Part shown: positions 57,201-63,911 of the stretch, piece by piece | How the letters are laid out: each line of letters opens with the position of its first letter | Numbering within the stretch: the stretch's first letter is position 1 | Source of the DNA: Acanthosoma haemorrhoidale | Lineage: Eukaryota > Arthropoda > Insecta > Hemiptera > Acanthosomatidae | Assembly (NCBI GenBank): GCA_930367205.1 | Contig: OV884014.1 | Span: forward strand, 77,293,104-77,357,103 | Direction: 5' to 3' | Length of the DNA: 64,000 nucleotides | Notes under the pieces: generated by a model | The model's database searches: none | What the model was told of the DNA's origin: nothing | The model's input: the letters and a program-made list of their open reading frames with translations, nothing else | Made by a program: the position numbers and the translations under genes

Positions 57201-60138
57201 GCAATATTGTGCAGGTCTGAAAGAGCTCAAGTCGACCAAGAGCTGGTACAGAGGCAGGCCAAAGTTTCCCAATTAGAGCAACTCAACGGAGAACTGCGCC
57301 ACCAGGTCCAACAGCTCAAGGCTGCTCTTACCTCACTCCACATTGACAAAGTAAGCTTGTCTATATTATGTATCTTTTTCCTTTATATCTGTGGTTGTCC
57401 ATAAGTGGAGTGTAGTCACTAATTATTAGTGGTTATAGTAGGTTAAGGATGTTTACACATAGAGTTATTTACAAGAAACTGATTTTCGACACAAATCACT
57501 AACCAGTTCACCTCTAATGTATGTTGAGGTGATATTAGTTACTCACCAGTTAGTAACGCATTAGTGATAAGTTCCAAGTGAATCAACCATTGAGAGACTC
57601 CCCAAATGCTTCACAATTTCTCGTCCACCCAAAGGATAATACCGATTTTCGTGCACATTTTTTTTTCCCTGTTTAATAATGAACAAACAAAAACAACCTA
57701 AAGCTGGTCTGGTCGGTGAAGTGGAGAAACATCCCATTTTAGACAACTTCAAGCTTTCAGGCTATTCCAGGAAGGGTGAAACGGGAAAGGCATGGAATGA
57801 AGTCGGCAGTGAATATGACAGGTAGGTATGTAAAAATTAATAAATTACATGTTTATAATAATAAGGATATTTATTTATATCGATAAGGTAATTGAAACAA
57901 ATTCACATTTCACAACATATTTTATTTTAAAATTCATTTATTTGCTATTGAATTAGTTTAGATTATTTTTAAAAATATGGCACATACCAAAGCTAGTAAT
58001 TATTAATATAAATTTGTTATTGGTACAATATTTAAATATTTGATATAATGCCATCATAAAAAACAAACTAACTTTTGGAATGTATAAAATTAAAGACTGC
58101 ATTGCAGTATCCTTTGAAATACTTTATGATTTGTGCCCTGATATACATGAAAGCTGAAACCTTAGGTATTACTCAAAATCTATTATTCAAATATTTCTTA
58201 TTTATATATTTTTTCATATAATTTATAACTTTATACTTAACTTTGACGTTATCTCAAGGTTCTGTTAATAAAATTTAGGAAACTTCTGGCAAAAGGAATA
58301 ATAGTTTATTTACACACATTGATTTAAAAATTAATATACAAATAAAATACATACGTAATAAATAATACTGTTAAAACTAAATTTACGTATTTATACTGGC
58401 CAGTGTTTCTCTGTGTTGTCGAGCGGTGCATTTTTTCTTTGTCTAATGCGTAGCGCGGTCCGGATCCTCTTCTTTGTCTTGAGTCTACTTTGTTCTATTG
58501 CGTACCGGGTGAATGTGAAAAGGGCTGACCTCCTCGTGCACTACGAGGCCGTAGCGTGGGTCCCTCCTCGTGCTGCCTCGTCCTCTGCCGGTTCCAAGAT
58601 GAAGAGTGCCTGCGTGCTTCTTTATATCTCGCCTCTCTCCGCTGCCTTATTGATCTTTTAATAGTTTATTCAATGCCAGTTGTCTCGGATATTTATACTT
58701 TGCTTGTTTTGAAGTTTATAAATGAAATGTTTATATTAATTATTGATATTATTTTTATTAGAAATATTAATGGTTAATATAACGGCAATAACAACGTTCA
58801 TACTTTCATAGGCATGAACCACGGATCGTTATTACGTTCTTCAACGCTTGCTAATTTTGAGTTTATTAATAAAAACACTATCAAAAATCATAACATTAAA
58901 ATATCACAACACTATATAAAAAATATGTGTTTTTCTACCACTCCTTTATAGTGTTCTATATTTAAGGGACCAATAAATCATGTTACAATAACTGATATAA
59001 TAGATGTCATCTCTATTGTCTTCCCACAACCTACTACTCGAGTAATGGGTGTTAATATAATCTAGTGTTGCTAGAAGATTTTTATATCATGATGTTATAG
59101 ATGCCTATCGCAAAACAAGGAAACTTTATCTTATGTCATTTTAACAGAAAAAGCTGGAGGACAGCGAGAACGAACTGAGGCTAAGGCTGATATCCTTGCA
59201 GACTGGTTTAGAGAATGGAGAAGCTGTCCAGAAAGACTTTGTCAGGTTATCTCAGTCGTTGCAGAAGGAACTTGAGCGCCTCCGTGGTCAACACAATGTT
59301 GTAAGTAATTCTTCCTATAAGCTCTTCTTATAATTGATGTTCCTTACTAAATGTTGATTATCTTCAAACTATTTATTATTTATATTTAGTGGCTTTAGAA
59401 TATAATGCACATTTAAATATTAATGACTTTAGCTGAGATGGGAGCATGAGGAGGACGTAAGTGAGTGTAGAGGCTGTGAGCAACCGTTCAAGTCATCTAA
59501 AGGCAAGGTAAACTTTCATTTCATTTACCAGAGTAGAATTAGAAAACCGTTTGTTTCGTTTACAAAATAAAACTTTTATCATTAATTTCAATTATTACGA
59601 ACATAATTATTTCCATCCTTCTAATTTTCTCGAAGTGAGGCCCTTCTAGTTATTTACACTTATATGACTTCATTTTTCATATTTCAGTTTAAATTTGTTA
59701 TTTGATAATTATTAATTATTCTATTTTTGTTATTTTATAAAAACAATTATTTTCTTTATTATTCATTTCCTCACTAGTTTTCATGGTATTTTCCTTTAAT
59801 CTTGATTTATTACGATTTAAGCCAAAATTTTGTTAAAAGTAATATCCATCCATTACATCTCCATTTTTATTGTTTAAATACATAAATAACCCTTAGTTAT
59901 GGTTATGAGGAGCATCCTTCAAGGACAATGACCAAAAATTGGTAATAAATTTGTAAAAATGTCTTCGCAGCAAAACTGTCGGCACTGTGGGCGGATCTTC
60001 TGCAGTAATTGCCTGAACCACAAGGTGGTGAGTGGACGCAGCCAACGAGAGAGTCGGGTGTGCCAAGTCTGCCATACGCTGCTGGACAGCAAGACTGCCC
60101 CCTACTTCAGCACTGGTCCACCTTCAAATTCCAACTGA
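33209..60138 (+). CDS. Rbpn-5: Rabaptin-5 homologue (Rab GTPase-binding effector, FYVE-like C terminus)
   Basis: Coiled-coil effector of Rab5 that acts in early-endosome fusion with the exchange factor Rabex-5. Exons: 33221(or 33209)-33272, 33466-33591, 33915-34076, 37959-38221, 40291-40407, 41545-41589, 51305-51341, 51637-51708, 51787-51965, 53394-53539, 53844-53937, 54229-54383, 57215-57350, 59148-59300, 59433-59507, 59971-60138. All GT-AG, all in phase; 1980 nt from the second ATG, i.e. 659 residues. Four more residues follow from the in-frame upstream ATG. Most exons are heptad-rich coiled coil. Family landmarks are MLSTFARKVVSQLG, EDAEVLRSLVLPLEEEI, ERELVESQRRV, a block with VQKDFVRLSQSLQKELE, and the terminal eight-cysteine finger. 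The gene is inflated by transposons: the intron 41590-51304 contains a whole Gypsy element. The Drosophila symbol is used because the domain order matches that protein. Confidence 0.9.
35370..35480 (+). repeat. dispersed AT-rich repeat, fragment
   Basis: Contains attaattacttctaatt followed by atattttcttattgcgagtagggcatcaa, resembling the start of the units at 37.4 and 52.6 kb. It lies in the third rabaptin intron. No coding potential. Confidence 0.45.
37160..37760 (+). repeat. array of about 230-280 bp AT-rich repeat units
   Basis: Three diverged units in tandem, starting near 37160, 37450 and 37676. Each starts around taattaatta, followed by a poly(A)-interrupted ttcctatcatatt-gggtagggtatcaa-like block, then gatctcatcaccctgat, then (units 1-2) acagttattaaa. 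A ttgcatgttagtttcattcaa block closes unit 2. Related single copies occur at 35.4 and 52.6-52.9 kb and reversed at 5.9-6.1 kb. Identity unknown; satellite-like or a MITE family are possible. Confidence 0.55.
38380..38700 (-). mobile_element. possible BEL/Pao-type integrase fragment
   Basis: Minus strand, in a rabaptin intron: GYMQCLRNKKK, a stop, then GQEPCETIMGQLKVGISFTH and a following DKTGIEC. The order Cys-x-x-Cys-like region, MGQL and a TGI.C block resembles the start of retroelement integrases, with BEL/Pao closest by eye. Short and interrupted; a chance match cannot be excluded. Confidence 0.3.
38930..39960 (+). mobile_element. mariner transposase pseudogene (DD34D type)
   Basis: In a rabaptin intron, same strand. 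In successive frames it reads KVVKTCRKICAVYG, then WFSRFRSRNFSVQDLPRSGR (helix-turn-helix end and linker), MLSIWWDW...GVV around 39450-39490, then HHDEARPHTS, and YSPDLAISDFHLFRSL near 39690-39750. From the Asp of HHDEARP to the Asp of AISDFH there are 34 residues between, the mariner DD34D spacing. At least three frame changes and a stop (before GIFSHHD) inactivate it. The right end may be the tttttggccaatcta at 39940-39955; no matching left terminal repeat was seen. Confidence 0.85.
41033..41229 (+). other. charged coiled-coil-like ORF in a rabaptin intron
   Basis: ATG at 41033 opens about 65 codons rich in Lys and Glu (for example EYRKEDEREVDKKLKEVKNE) ending at 41229. It lies between exons 40407 and 41545. 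It has no clear splice sites keeping the rabaptin phase, so I do not include it as an exon. It may be an element gag piece or simple A-rich sequence. Confidence 0.25.
41696..42140. other. GC-richer block bracketed by A-tracts
   Basis: An A-run at 41700-41724 and another at 42064-42080 flank an unusually GC-rich stretch (41920-42060) containing gcgcaccacaggct and caccggcttgtggggtggg. The A-tracts suggest retroposed 3' ends. I could not assign a source family, and it contains no convincing tRNA promoter boxes. Confidence 0.35.
42310..42680 (-). mobile_element. LINE reverse transcriptase fragment
   Basis: Minus strand from 42545: RAILSPLLFNLYYIDP, then after a frame change FADDNLILWYREAIEA, followed by VSSWLKKWELQINPSKCETK. 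These are the RT block before, at, and after the catalytic (Y/F)ADD motif of Jockey/CR1-like LINEs. Only this core survives, with at least one frameshift. It abuts the young Gypsy element at 42877. Confidence 0.75.
42877..43060 (-). repeat. Gypsy 3' LTR
   Basis: 184 bp, starting tgttatg and ending cataaca, which are inverse of each other. Matches 47599-47782 at all but one position. In element sense this is the 3' LTR. Confidence 0.95.
43061..43072 (-). other. polypurine tract of the Gypsy element
   Basis: Minus strand agtgggggagac lies directly against the 3' LTR. This is the expected position and composition for the plus-strand priming site in reverse transcription. Confidence 0.75.
43139..43480 (-). 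pseudogene. Gypsy pol C-terminal tail in a shifted frame
   Basis: After the main pol frame runs off into SAWTNQ... and stops at 43438, a second minus-strand frame stays open from about 43480 to a TGA at 43139-43141. It begins LVRLDES, continues RHINQLRNTL, then a proline-rich region with HDLPDSS twice, and ends in RPVRQRRLPERF. That is the usual end of Gypsy integrases of this kind. The tail frame is -1 relative to pol, so a single-base change near 43480 probably truncated pol in this copy. Confidence 0.7.
43438..46152 (-). CDS. pol: Gypsy pol: protease C-terminal part, RT, RNase H, integrase
   Basis: About 904 codons counted from a TTG at 46152; the frame is open a little further back, to 46176, so it is entered from gag rather than by its own ATG. 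Residues 1-60: protease C-terminal half (ALLGRQWI). 130-330: reverse transcriptase with CKIDLYKAYLH (D212) and YFDD at 273-276. 415-545: RNase H with CDASPDG and DREAL. 633-669: integrase HHCC finger (H633, H636, C666, C669). Integrase catalytic triad at D697 (HIDYAGP), D752 (VSDNAS) and E788 (GLAERN). All main catalytic residues are present. The C terminus is cut by a frame break (see the tail entry). Confidence 0.92.
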   Translation of the reverse strand: MNLGLEIQPTNTIFRAYSGNEILPRGKVEVTATYKGRNACGDLYIVPSGHTALLGRQWIRDLMIELREIDTTKNHMSSVLAVGCVAAPGEIIAEFPTVFTEEVGCIPDYEVKLQLRQGAKPSFTRERHLPYALRERVEKELDSLEAAGIISPVTTSDWGSPLVVIPKPDGGVRLCVDYKSGVNERLISANFPIRKIEDVLHSLRNSRYFCKIDLYKAYLHVKVCPDSAMIQTIATHRGMYRMNRLSFGIKSAPAEFNRIMSQVLQGLPKSEAYFDDIICHGTTLEECTQNLRACLKRLADHDLHVNQSKCSFFEEKIEYLGHVVEHNQIRKSPEKVRAVNNMPRPKDADGVRRFLGLLTYYSRFIPQFSALSFPLRRLLQNDQRFSWTSDCEASFLKLKAELCSDRVLIPFDPTLPVILTCDASPDGVAAVLSHPVDDAERPIAYASRSLSSSEANYSQLDREALAIIFGVNHFYDYVFGKQFTLVTDNQPLSRIFQHNKQLPRMTSARLLRYASFLSGFDYKVKFKSGEENKNVDCLSRAPAHAIHTSTDTLMGEEVHQIFSEQIVHISSNKVTFETIQEETKKDPELKKIVESLKNDCVDSEFTLHEDVIFRQDRIVIPTSLRSQVISELHETHLGIMKMKQLARKYVYWPGIDSQIERLVKSCEQCALTRSAPPKVPVHPWDEPSENWERVHIDYAGPFQGHYFLVCIDAKSKWAEVEPIKEAPTTSSTINLLRKIFSTHGFPNQLVSDNASIFQSEEFHLFCRTNGIFQKFIAPGHPATNGLAERNVRTLKDKLRALSNDDTPMPEKITNILLHYRSTPLANGSSPAELYLKRKFRIRLDALLPTKPHSSQSTRVTRRFFHVGERVQIRVFKNNKPKWEFGEVTQTLSAWTNQGEFSSVT
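46163..47398 (-). CDS. gag: Gypsy gag with zinc knuckles and start of protease
   Basis: 411 codons from ATG at 47398. The N-terminal two thirds is a capsid-like helical region (FSCYMERFENYC, SEFVAALQRDI). Near the C terminus are two CX2CX4HX4C knuckles: CTRCARNNHRLADC and CTSCNRKGHVSRVC. The last residues, MEVDSGARFSLL, are the start of the aspartic protease with its DSG active site; the frame then stops (TGA) at 46163. Protease continues in the pol frame, which lies +1 relative to gag. Confidence 0.9.
   Translation of the reverse strand: MDAKQFQEFMDVLTSILSSQTSSKQDPKPDTNNLANVSIFENFDSKKEKFSCYMERFENYCTMKNLVDPTKKAQLLCGSVGSIHYNALTVFLGPEKPVTSLEYKTLVSNLMTMLTPKRSAIVTQHYFLNITQKENQSISEFVAALQRDIGDCEFKVECNSDSCKNSEGKKTSISVNDIFLRAQFIRGLRHNWIREQLLQSTVTGFDQILAKATALEAAHIESAEFSKQSNTGTSSFSSDTYHLSGSSNYPQRDRKYQFQRKSQDRLSNRPDSCNKFHSSGAKYRSHSRNRIDYKALGIQDLCTRCARNNHRLADCRVDYDKVHCTSCNRKGHVSRVCITTLSQNKKPSYASSSNAISHVNAEHQYGISYLVDLFELNPDSNKYIVTVQINGNPQLMEVDSGARFSLLTKRG
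47581..47598 (-). other. candidate tRNA primer-binding site
   Basis: In element sense, two bases after the 5' LTR end comes TGGCGACGAGAAAAAG. The TGG start complements the CCA end of a tRNA, and the position is right. The primer tRNA was not identified. Confidence 0.65.
47599..47782 (-). repeat. Gypsy 5' LTR
   Basis: 184 bp; matches the LTR at 42877-43060 with one difference. Carries the element promoter in its own (minus) sense. Confidence 0.95.
47956..47996. repeat. perfect 10-bp hairpin
   Basis: agttggcttc at 47956-47965 and gaagccaact at 47987-47996 are exact inverses around a 21-base loop. Flanking cgaatta / aattcg extends the symmetry after small gaps. It sits between the Gypsy 5' LTR and the ribozyme-like motif at 48212; it could be the end of a small transposon. 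Confidence 0.5.
48212..48250 (+). other. hammerhead-like motif / retroelement end
   Basis: Plus strand cctgatgag, then gaaa...tttc, then gaaacgcatag. CTGATGA and GAAA are the two hammerhead core boxes, and gtttcgaaac is itself palindromic. Stem II would be weak (four pairs, one wobble), and no clear stem III or cleavage-site partner is present upstream. Similar strings end Penelope-like and some LINE elements. Treated as a decayed element end. Confidence 0.3.
48600..50160 (-). mobile_element. LINE (L2/CR1-like) reverse transcriptase relic
   Basis: Minus strand, read from the right: ARTTGLDRTPVKLIK with LHIYNFSLQ (49909-49800); ILVFLDFSKAFDTIDHTILL (RT motif A) near 49400; HLYADDSQIYLSF (catalytic motif) near 49230-49190; a KTQAIIIDSSFFHKIL block near 49080-49040; and a C-terminal region to about 48600 (WNQHISQISSQLKGTMK). 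Internal duplications (48950/49265 and 49500/49640) and many frame breaks show decay. Confidence 0.8.
50170..50864 (-). mobile_element. possible LINE ORF1-like fragment
   Basis: Two overlapping minus-strand frames. The longer (168 codons, 50676-50170) reads YPVIKVTRRSLNIRDKQPTP then PLYAMQLEQN, a pattern resembling the pre-knuckle domain of Jockey ORF1 (basic helix, then PLPLF.V-like). The expected CCHC fingers are not clean, although CPQYEDW...C appears in a shifted frame. Its position just 5' of the RT relic supports an ORF1 reading. Confidence 0.4.
52293..52348 (+). repeat. 28-bp tandem duplication
   Basis: gacttgtgatagtgagtata plus eight further bases (52293-52320) is repeated without change at 52321-52348. 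Perfect identity suggests a recent slippage or duplication event in a rabaptin intron. Confidence 0.9.
52560..52960 (+). repeat. dispersed AT-rich repeat, two units
   Basis: Two diverged units of the family seen at 37160-37760, starting near 52585 and 52855 (attacttgg). Shared landmarks include ttttcctatcatatt, tatcaaattaaagatc, tttcatttaatgcc and cagttattaaaactg. No coding potential. Confidence 0.55.
54603..54675 (-). repeat. tRNA-like SINE head
   Basis: Minus strand gatgggtcagttgaaacaac resembles a polymerase III A box, and ggatttaaatcccgtc a decayed B box, about 45 bases apart. A related sequence lies at about 57020-57085. No cloverleaf with intact stems could be drawn, so this is a SINE or tRNA fossil, not a tRNA gene. 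Confidence 0.4.
54815..56025 (-). mobile_element. family-A LTR-like repeat split by a nested insertion
   Basis: 54815-55030 matches the first part of family A (landmarks: gggaggtccttgacc; ttcttcacaatttttc; ccaactataatgctgctt) and 55850-56025 matches the last part (gtagaaatac; aacaactg; ttactccttaaaataacatt). The 0.8 kb between them belongs to a different repeat. So the order of insertion is readable: A first, then D. Confidence 0.6.
55036..55826 (+). mobile_element. family-D repeat, copy 1 (nested)
   Basis: Aligns over its length with 58182-58915. Shared landmarks: atatattttttcatataatt, tctcaaggttctgttaataa, ggaaacttctggcaaaagga, tggccagtg, ccgggt, cggatatttatactttgctt, ttcatactttcataggcatg, and a shared end aaaatatcacaaca. 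Centre is G/C-rich and diverged. No intact ORF. Size fits a solo LTR or a long non-autonomous element; it ends in ACA but the start is not clearly TGT. Confidence 0.7.
57020..57085 (-). repeat. tRNA-like SINE head, second copy
   Basis: Minus strand ataacctagttcgaatagca followed by cctgaatgggaatcagaagg and a B-box-like aggttcaaatt. It parallels the copy at 54603-54675 in spacing and order. It lies just upstream of a rabaptin exon (57215). Not a functional tRNA by eye. Confidence 0.4.
58182..58915 (+). mobile_element. family-D repeat, copy 2
   Basis: Second copy of the repeat at 55036-55826, same orientation. A true rabaptin exon (57215-57350) lies between the two copies, so they are separate insertions rather than the two ends of one element, unless they recombined. 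No intact ORF. Confidence 0.7.
59433..60138 (+). other. Rbpn-5: FYVE-like zinc finger exons of rabaptin
   Basis: The last two exons (59433-59507, 59971-60138) encode an eight-cysteine finger: CRGC, then CRHC, FCSNC, and RVCQVC. Trp in LRWEHEED precedes the first pair, as the WxxD motif does in FYVE domains. The basic ligand-binding patch is not the canonical R+HHC+: the sequence before the third cysteine is KGKQNCRHCG. Binding of phosphatidylinositol 3-phosphate is therefore uncertain. Vertebrate rabaptin lacks this finger; the invertebrate form has it. Confidence 0.85.
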
Positions 60139-60285
60139 GTGGTACCTTCTTTTATATCTTCAATCTCTCTCTATATATATGTATTTACCAGTTGATGCAA
60201 GAATCTGTAGACATAGTAATTTTTTTTTTTCATTTTAAAAATATTATTTTACAGGCTGATTTTTTTTTTAAATCAATCATGAATT

Positions 60286-60289
<4 letters not shown>

Positions 60290-60321
<32 letters not shown>
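60290..60321. repeat. (AT)n microsatellite
   Basis: About 15 uninterrupted AT units followed by TTTATG. It lies just downstream of the rabaptin stop codon. Confidence 0.9.
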
Positions 60322-60323
<2 letters not shown>

Positions 60324-61515
60324 ATGTAAATGTTTGGTGGTCATCAAGGACCCTCCTAAGATTTAAAAATTATAAGTTTAATTTACATGTTTTTAAATTA
60401 ATTATATAATTAAATCAGACCACGAAGAGTAGAGCTTTTTAAAAACACTTTATATTTATTAAAGTACAAACACAAGGTTGAAAACTAGAAAGATTACTAT
60501 GAATGATTTGAGATGTGACGTGTGACTAACTGATAATGGAATGAGAGCGAGAGCCGTAGGCTCAGCCTATTTATAGGGGAAGTCTCAACATGGATTAGCC
60601 AATGTTTTGTATTCATTGTCGTCATGTAACTATATATATAACATTTACATAATAAATAAAAATAAAATTAATACATATATTGTTTTTGAGTTCACAAATT
60701 TTCCGCCAAGTGCCTTGCCTTGTGCTCCATCCAAGTATCCCTTCTTAAAAATAATGTTACAGTTTCCCTCTTTCCAGTTTCAACAATGGTATGGGTAAAT
60801 AGGAGCATATTAGAAAATACAAAAGAAATGTGCCCAGAGGATATATGTAGAAATAAGAGGGCCCTCATGAGAAATATCTTTGACTATCTGCAACTCATGA
60901 CATCTCTTTTCAATATACAACTGACTTCTCCTTTATAGTATCTTTAAACAACTGAATTCCTGGCATTTGTCGTCTGTTCCATTTACTGACACATTTTCCA
61001 GCTGTTCCATTCTCTTGTTTCTAATTAAACTTTTTGTAATTTATTTCCTTTCTTCCAAATTATTCCTTACAAAATAACATTACATTTCCCTCCTTCCAGT
61101 TTCAATAAAAAATATATATATAAATTCTTAACTTCTTGAAAAAGAAATTTTATTTTTTTTTTATATAAAAATAAATTTTAGTTGGTATTTAATCATAACA
61201 GTGACAGATCACTAGAACATTTAAACTAAATACAACCATTAAACAAATTACAATTGTTAAATATTACACAGATAACATACAAACATAAATTTTGATCAAA
61301 TAATTTTATCTTTCATTTACTTAACTTTTGTATCCCTCCTTTCTTACACTTAACTTTGTAAGTCTTATATTGAAACTTATTTAATAACTACAAACATAAC
61401 AGTTACTTTTTGTATAAGTTAAAAATACAATCATGAAACAAAGCTTTGAACTGATTAATATCAATTTCCTGAAGAAATATGCCAATTAAAATAATTAAGC
61501 ATATTATACTTTATG

Positions 61516-61660
61516 CCCTGGAGGTACTGCAATACCGGGTCAACCCGCGACAGAGGTGGAGCAAGCCCCGTCATTTCCCAAAAATCAGTTTAATCTTCTG
61601 GACCCCCGATGGGAGTCGTACCAGAGAGTAAGCTGATAAGAACAGATTCTACACTTTCAA
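61516..61660 (-). ncRNA. U2 spliceosomal snRNA-like sequence (probable pseudogene)
   Basis: Minus strand from 61656: aaagtgtagaatctgttctt then atcagctta, the U2 branch-recognition region with GTAGTA changed to GTAGAA. Then a replaced stem II whose halves still pair (gactccc/gggggtc inside ctgg/ccag), the Sm site within aaactgatttttgg, then gcttgctccacctctgtcgc, gggttgacccggtattgcag and tacctcc, which are the conserved stem III-IV parts. The first 30 or so bases of U2 (stem I) are not recognisable. Most likely a diverged U2 pseudogene or variant; not U12, whose sequence differs. Confidence 0.8.
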
Positions 61661-62227
61661 TTTCTTCAACTGGGTTAATACCTAAAATAACTATACTAGT
61701 TATTCCAATTCGGTTCACATGGAATATTTATATGCACAATTTTGCAACCAAGGTGGTAATAGCTATTAGCTAACAAACAGGAAAACTATTTAACATGTTT
61801 ACTTACTAAAGAAAAACTTGTTTCACAGCTCACTAAAAATTTACAAAGAATTTTACAATCCTGTTAACAAAACATCTAAATTTCAATTCAGACATTATTT
61901 AGAAATTCTTATCTGACATCTGTTCACTCAATCTTCAATTTCTGAATATTATTGGTAGCAATTCAAAAAGACTCCATAAACAAATGAACAATTCTTTAAA
62001 CATATTTACACTTATTCTAAATAAAATTAAAAAGGAAGGTATTGTTTTTCTCCTTTTACTATATGAATCACAATAAAATGTCTATTTTTCAAAATAAATT
62101 ACAAATGAAAATTTGAGGAATCATCTTAATTTATTCCATCAACTATACAATATAAAGAGAGAATTTGATATGAGAGAGATAATAGAGTATCAATAAAAAG
62201 AATTACACAATATAAAATATAAAGGAT

Positions 62228-62290
62228 AGTAGGACTTGTCCTACTATTTACTATTTAATCTTGTCCTACTATTTAATAGTAGGACTTCTG
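62228..62290. repeat. nested short palindromes
   Basis: tagtaggac and gtcctacta occur repeatedly and inverted (near 62228, 62239, 62262 and 62277), so the stretch can fold into alternative hairpins. It lies inside the decayed composite. Confidence 0.6.
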
Positions 62291-63429
62291 ATCATGTCCC
62301 AATGCTAAAATCGAAGACAGAAATATAATTTACAGTGAAACGTACAGTTACTAAATTTACCACAAAATTAAGTGGAAATGCATTGAAACTTTGATATAGG
62401 AGGCTATCCGATTAAAGACATGCTTTGAGCATTGTCTAGCATTTTAATGTTTTTCTACTGGATAAACAACCAATGCTATACTATCTATTTGTTTCAATAA
62501 AATATTTATTATAGCCAACTGTCTCAACCAGAACATTTTGTTCCTACCTGTCAAGAACATCTCTATATGTTCACCGAGATAGTAGTGTATCCTTTTCTTG
62601 GAATTTGTATGTTTTATCTATGTTAAATTTTGCAAACAACTTTTTCTAGTTGTGTTCACAATTGATTTTTCTGTTAATATATGATTGGTTGAATTATATT
62701 TTTCAATTCAGCACTTTTGTTATGCCTCAATTCATAATAAAACGTTTTTTTTTTTTTAAATTATCACGATTATTTACCGAGACAATGAAAACTTCTACAA
62801 TGTGTTGGACGACATTACCTGAAGATTTACAAATTCGCTTGTTGTATTTTGAATACGATTATTATTTGCACATTTTGTTCGACACCGTTTTCAAAATCAA
62901 TCTTGGCGATTTTGATTTCGGGTTTTTTAACTTATTCAGTTCGAACCGATTGATTGCCCCCTTTTCAACAAGACTAATTTTACATGTGAACGGTTCCACA
63001 AATGTATCATTAATTTAAACATTTTCTTGCTTACACTCATTAATTTTTTCTAACAGGAAACTATCTTTTTCATTTCCTTCCAAAATATTTTTTAAATCAT
63101 TTGTATGTTCATCCAATTTTTTTTAACTTTTGTCAAAGGTGTCATTAGTTAATTCATAAGTTGTCACTTTCAATTCTCCGAACTAACACCACCATTACTA
63201 TACTGAATCATTTCAGTGGGTTTTTTACACAAAGTGATACTCATGCCTCCATCAATATTCTCAACCACTCTATTCTCCATTGTTTTGGTTGCCATGACTC
63301 GTTCATTAGAAAATTTAGCCTCGCTTGTTGCCATTTTGTAATATTTACTTAGGGCCTATTTTACCTACTTAGGGCTTATTTTGTAGTGTTTTGTCAATTT
63401 ACTACTATTAAAAAATATTAATGAAACCC

Positions 63430-63911
63430 CTTTAAACATATAATTTATTATATCGCAGCATCGTCGGTTCCTTGACAACCAAACATTTAACATAAATTAT
63501 AAGACATATACTGTTTTTGAGTTCTTCACAGTTCTTTTGTCTCAACTTGTCTTGCTCCAGCCCAATTAGTGTGTTTTGTTGATCCCGACGCTCCAACTAT
63601 AATGCTGCCTCAATGGCCTCCTGTAGATTCTGCCAATCTGACAAGTAAAGCTTTTATGTATGGGCAAATTCAAACAAATGAACTATGAGGATATACATAG
63701 AAATAAGAGGGCCCTCACGACAAATATCTTTGACTATCTGCAAACTCAACACCCCTCTTCTTAAGCAACTCTGAACAACTGAATTCTCGGCATCTTCCCC
63801 TAGTTCCATTCACTGAACACACTCCCCTTTCTTCCCACTCTAGTTTGAATTTAATTTTATAATTTATTTTCTTTCTTCCAAATTAATCCTTAAAAAATAA
63901 CATTACAATAT
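63430..63911 (-). repeat. family-A LTR-like repeat, right copy
   Basis: Matches 15541-16095 along most of its length (ttcttcacag; cttgtcttgctccagccca; ccaactataatgctgc; gagggccctca; ttaaaaaataacattaca). In the reverse sense it would start TGTAATGTTA. It would be the 5' LTR of the composite to its left. Confidence 0.6.

Larger units (their letters stand above)
60345..63911 (-). mobile_element. decayed LTR-like composite with family-A ends
   Basis: Family-A repeats lie at about 60680-61096 and 63430-63911 in the same orientation. A purine tract (minus strand, 61110-61097) abuts the left copy. Immediately inside the right copy the minus strand opens with MATSEAKFSNERVMATKTME and continues through broken frames (KKLDEHTNDLKNILEGN, then SLVEKGAINRFELNK), as a gag gene would. 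A reversed A fragment near 60345-60390 shows later rearrangement. Internal part B (62446-63050) is shared with the 15.5-16.7 kb remnant. No pol was seen; non-autonomous or deleted. Confidence 0.5.

Noticed and set aside
55036..58915. The two family-D copies as the LTRs of one element
   Set aside because: A real rabaptin exon (57215-57350) lies between them, in phase with its neighbours.
62650..63018. Plus-strand 122-aa ORF as a gene
   Set aside because: It is antisense to gag-like frames and to a repeat (part B) shared with 16.1-16.7 kb; it is Phe/Tyr-rich from an AT-biased sequence.
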